From: CAZDYP01 sp964509505
GTDB taxonomy: Bacteria; Chloroflexota; Anaerolineae; JACRMK01
Assembly: GCA_964509505.1 (NCBI GenBank)
Contig: CAZDYP010000207.1
Span: 1-7,705, forward strand
Reading direction: 5' to 3'
Length of the DNA stretch: 7,705 nt
Shown here: positions 6,501 through 7,705 of the stretch, piece after piece
Layout of the letters: the number at the start of each line of letters is the position of its first letter
Numbering within the stretch: position 1 is the stretch's first letter
Program-made: the position numbers and the translations under genes
Notes under the pieces: generated by a model
Seen by the model: the letters and a program-made list of their open reading frames with translations, nothing else
What the model was told of the DNA's origin: nothing
Databases searched by the model: none

Positions 6501-6963
6501 CAATCAAGGCGACTATGCGCGGGCGATTGTGTTGTTAGAGGAGAGTTTGGCGCTGGGGCGTCAAGTCGGTGAGCGCAGCAGCATCGCCTTTGCGTTGCGT
6601 AGTTTGGGGCGCACGTTGAGCTTGCAAGGCGATTGGCAACGCGCTGCGGCGATGCACCGCGAAAGTTTGCGCTTGACTCACGAGCTCAATCATAAGATTG
6701 GCATGATCGAAGCGCTGGACGGCATCGCGGAAGTCGCCGTGACGTTGGGACAATGGCCGCGCGCGGCGCGTTTGTATGGCGCGGCGGAAGCGATACGCCA
6801 TGCGATTGGCGCGCCCATCCCACCCGTAAGCAAACCCATCTATGAAGAGTATTGGGGCAAAGTGCGCGCGGCGTTGGACGCCCAAACATTTCAAAGGGAA
6901 TGGGAGACTGGACGCATGATGACGTTGGAGCAAGTCGTCAGCTATGCCTTGGAGCAAAAATGA
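3598..6963 (+). CDS. GGDEF diguanylate cyclase fused to STAND (NB-ARC) ATPase and TPR repeats
   Basis: A 1121-residue signalling protein. Residues about 15-172 form a GGDEF domain with a DLDHFKSVND metal/GTP motif (51-60), GDEVL (67-71), an RASD inhibitory site (83-86) exactly five residues before GGDEF (92-96), and SIGVAT (135-140). It is therefore predicted to make c-di-GMP with product feedback. Residues about 184-415 resemble an AAA_16/STAND NTPase, but the Walker A is GAYGAGRS with Arg224 for lysine; a Walker B-like LVFSVDD follows (295-301). A second NTPase (about 436-780) is intact: GPGGAGKT (468-475), LLALLDN (538-544), TSRSR (570-574), GLPLALELAA (643-652). TPR-like repeats follow (about 875-1065), then the GAAEAIRHAIGAP tail seen in such proteins. 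No HTH, membrane segment or signal peptide is evident. The ATG lacks a clear ribosome binding site but sits just before the GGDEF domain. The TGA overlaps the lysZ ATG. Ligand and output are unknown. Confidence 0.92.
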   Translation: MSNTPSTTDSDAALRDPLTSAYSRVSMAQRLQEEVERAFRYGESLSLLVLDLDHFKSVNDAFGHTRGDEVLIEFVARVQALTRASDVLFRLGGDEFVLLLPNTPEDHALALARRLLAKIQATTFAGEPPLSLSLSIGVATLPADAFNASMLFEKADARANDAKRRGRAQVVGADETLPNASPFVETSRLIEREHAMATLYQFLDALPIHRRGMLLVHGAYGAGRSRFLTELNKLARLRGYDVIELRGQAALRAQPYGVLTVATHSDYGLPWSTPDGLAWAQTLPQRVAERGKQGLVFSVDDWSEVDVATLELLDELLHASELPVLAVACVTDQSSSWRLISLPPPLHLTVELQGFSLDGVRVWLRSVLQWEAPSEFREWLLHETDGLPVLLHQAISQLIAQGLLAKLEGRWQLNPVYADIQLNLKPPTPRPTTPNNLPILFTSFVGREREIVEVALRLTRHRLVTLHGPGGAGKTRLALEAATRLLSEFPDGVYFVALAAVTAPELVLQTLAHTLGVVEVAGEACLDTLTRSLQGKRLLALLDNFEQVSEAASHITALLTALPQLTILVTSRSRLRIADEHVFAVPPLPLPSFIPSRFSAARLMQYAGVRLFVERARAAKPNFTITTDNAAAVIGIGARLDGLPLALELAAARVRLLSPDEILARLAHSLTLLTGGAIEMHPHQRTLRATLDWSYGLLSPWEQRLFAQLAIFNGSFTAQAAEVVCQLDAQPPLSVLDALASLMDQNLIRMAEGVESEPRLTMLHVIREYALEHLHRSGAAALLHQRHADFYIRWTMRAEPELFGAQSHVWLERIEQEHDNVRAALRWLLDHQQAEQAGRIGGVLARFWDARGYSSEGRQWLTLILDAAADLSDVVRAQTLYASGWLALRQGDYAVATPAFEESLRLFRSLKEPLGIAKALHGLGGVALELADYPRAQPYFEESLALRRAANDLWAISNSLLSLGKLARNQGDYARAIVLLEESLALGRQVGERSSIAFALRSLGRTLSLQGDWQRAAAMHRESLRLTHELNHKIGMIEALDGIAEVAVTLGQWPRAARLYGAAEAIRHAIGAPIPPVSKPIYEEYWGKVRAALDAQTFQREWETGRMMTLEQVVSYALEQK

Positions 6964-7705
6964 TCGTCGTCAAAATTGGCGGCTCGCGCGGCATCAACCT
7001 GGATGCGGTTTGCGCGGATGCCGCAGCGCTCATTAAAACAGGACAGCCGTTGGTGATCGTGCATGGCGCGGGCAAAGATGCCGATGAGTTGGGCGAGCAG
7101 CTTGGACATCCTGCGCGGCATGTCACCTCGCCGCAAGGCTTCACTTCGCGTTACACGGATCGGCAAACGCTCGAAATTTTTGCGATGGCTGCGATGGGCA
7201 AAATCAACACCTTTCTCTGCGAGCGCTTGCAGAAACTCGGCGTCAACGCCATCGGCTTGAGCGGCGTCAGTGGGCGTGTCATCGCAGGCGCGCGCAAAGA
7301 TTCCATCCGCATCGTTGAGGGCGGCAAGCAGCGCATCTTGCGCGACGATTACACGGGCCGCGTTGAGCAGGTGAACGCGGATTTGTTGCGGATGTTGTTG
7401 GGCGCGGGGTATCTGCCCGTCATCGCGCCGCTTGCCATCAGTTATCAAGGCGATGCGATCAATGTGGATGGCGATAGAGCCGCCGCGCTGATTACGGGCG
7501 CGCTCGGCGCAGAGCAGCTTATCATCCTCACCAACGTGGTCGGCTTGATGCGAAATTTTCCTGATGAGTCGTCGCTGATCACACGCATGGACAAACACAA
7601 AGTTGAAGCGAGCATTGACTTTGCAGAGGGACGCATGAAGAAAAAAGTTTTAGGGGCGAGCGAGGCGCTGGGCTTGGGCGTGCAGCGGGTGGTGTTTGCG
7701 GATGG
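6960..7705 (+). CDS. lysZ: LysW-aminoadipate kinase LysZ (ArgB family), runs off right edge
   Basis: The frame is open from the ATG at 6960 for 248 codons to the window edge, nearly the full family length; about 20 residues are probably missing. LysZ phosphorylates the side-chain carboxylate of LysW-bound alpha-aminoadipate, giving the substrate of LysY. Amino-acid kinase motifs are present: MIVVKIGGS (Lys5, Gly7, Gly8), VHGAGKD (34-40), VTSPQGFTSRYTDRQTLEIF with the Arg of substrate recognition, GLSG, NVDGDRAAA, LTNVVGL, and EGRMKKKV near the ATP site. The pattern LGHPARHVTSPQG with RYTD favours LysZ over standard ArgB. The usual HGG is HGA here, a small oddity. The ATG overlaps the TGA of the upstream GGDEF-STAND gene, with GGAG (6951-6954) five bases before it, implying translational coupling to that regulator. 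Confidence 0.94.
   Translation, partial: MIVVKIGGSRGINLDAVCADAAALIKTGQPLVIVHGAGKDADELGEQLGHPARHVTSPQGFTSRYTDRQTLEIFAMAAMGKINTFLCERLQKLGVNAIGLSGVSGRVIAGARKDSIRIVEGGKQRILRDDYTGRVEQVNADLLRMLLGAGYLPVIAPLAISYQGDAINVDGDRAAALITGALGAEQLIILTNVVGLMRNFPDESSLITRMDKHKVEASIDFAEGRMKKKVLGASEALGLGVQRVVFAD

Overview
The window looks like chromosomal DNA from a bacterium of the Chloroflexota (Anaerolineae or Caldilineae type is my best guess). The reasons are indirect: lysine genes of the LysW carrier-protein type, which in bacteria are known mainly from Deinococcus-Thermus, Chloroflexota and relatives; a very long STAND-type ATPase with TPR repeats of the kind abundant in Chloroflexota; and an arginine-tipped EF-P. 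No rRNA or other phylogenetic marker is present, so the assignment is inference.

Layout. On the minus strand at the left edge are the first 75 codons of xseA (exonuclease VII large subunit, 1-225). Upstream of it, on the same strand, is a complete efp (304-861). A heptamer repeat that folds into a long hairpin lies between them and ends only a few bases before the xseA start codon. A gene-free divergent region follows (862-1286). It holds a good sigma70-type promoter for efp (minus), a near-consensus promoter for the lysine genes (plus), and a strong intrinsic terminator just before lysW that looks like a leader attenuator.

On the plus strand is a biosynthetic operon: lysW (1287-1451), lysX (1540-2406), lysY (2403-3443), a 1121-residue regulatory protein (3598-6963) and lysZ (6960 to beyond the right edge). 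LysW is the small zinc-binding carrier whose C-terminal Glu receives alpha-aminoadipate from the ATP-grasp ligase LysX. LysZ then phosphorylates the carried side chain and LysY reduces it to the semialdehyde. The aminotransferase (LysJ) and the releasing hydrolase (LysK) are not in the window. The same enzyme set can also serve ornithine/arginine synthesis from glutamate.

The most unusual part is the gene between lysY and lysZ. It encodes an N-terminal GGDEF domain with intact catalytic and inhibitory-site motifs, a first NTPase-like region with a degenerate Walker A, a second intact NB-ARC/STAND NTPase, and C-terminal TPR repeats. Its stop codon overlaps the lysZ start (ATGA), so it is wired into the operon. 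Just before it lies a 131-bp segment bounded by 18-nt inverted repeats, resembling a miniature transposable element or a large RNA fold. A possible link between nucleotide second messengers and LysW-dependent amino-acid synthesis is the main lead here.
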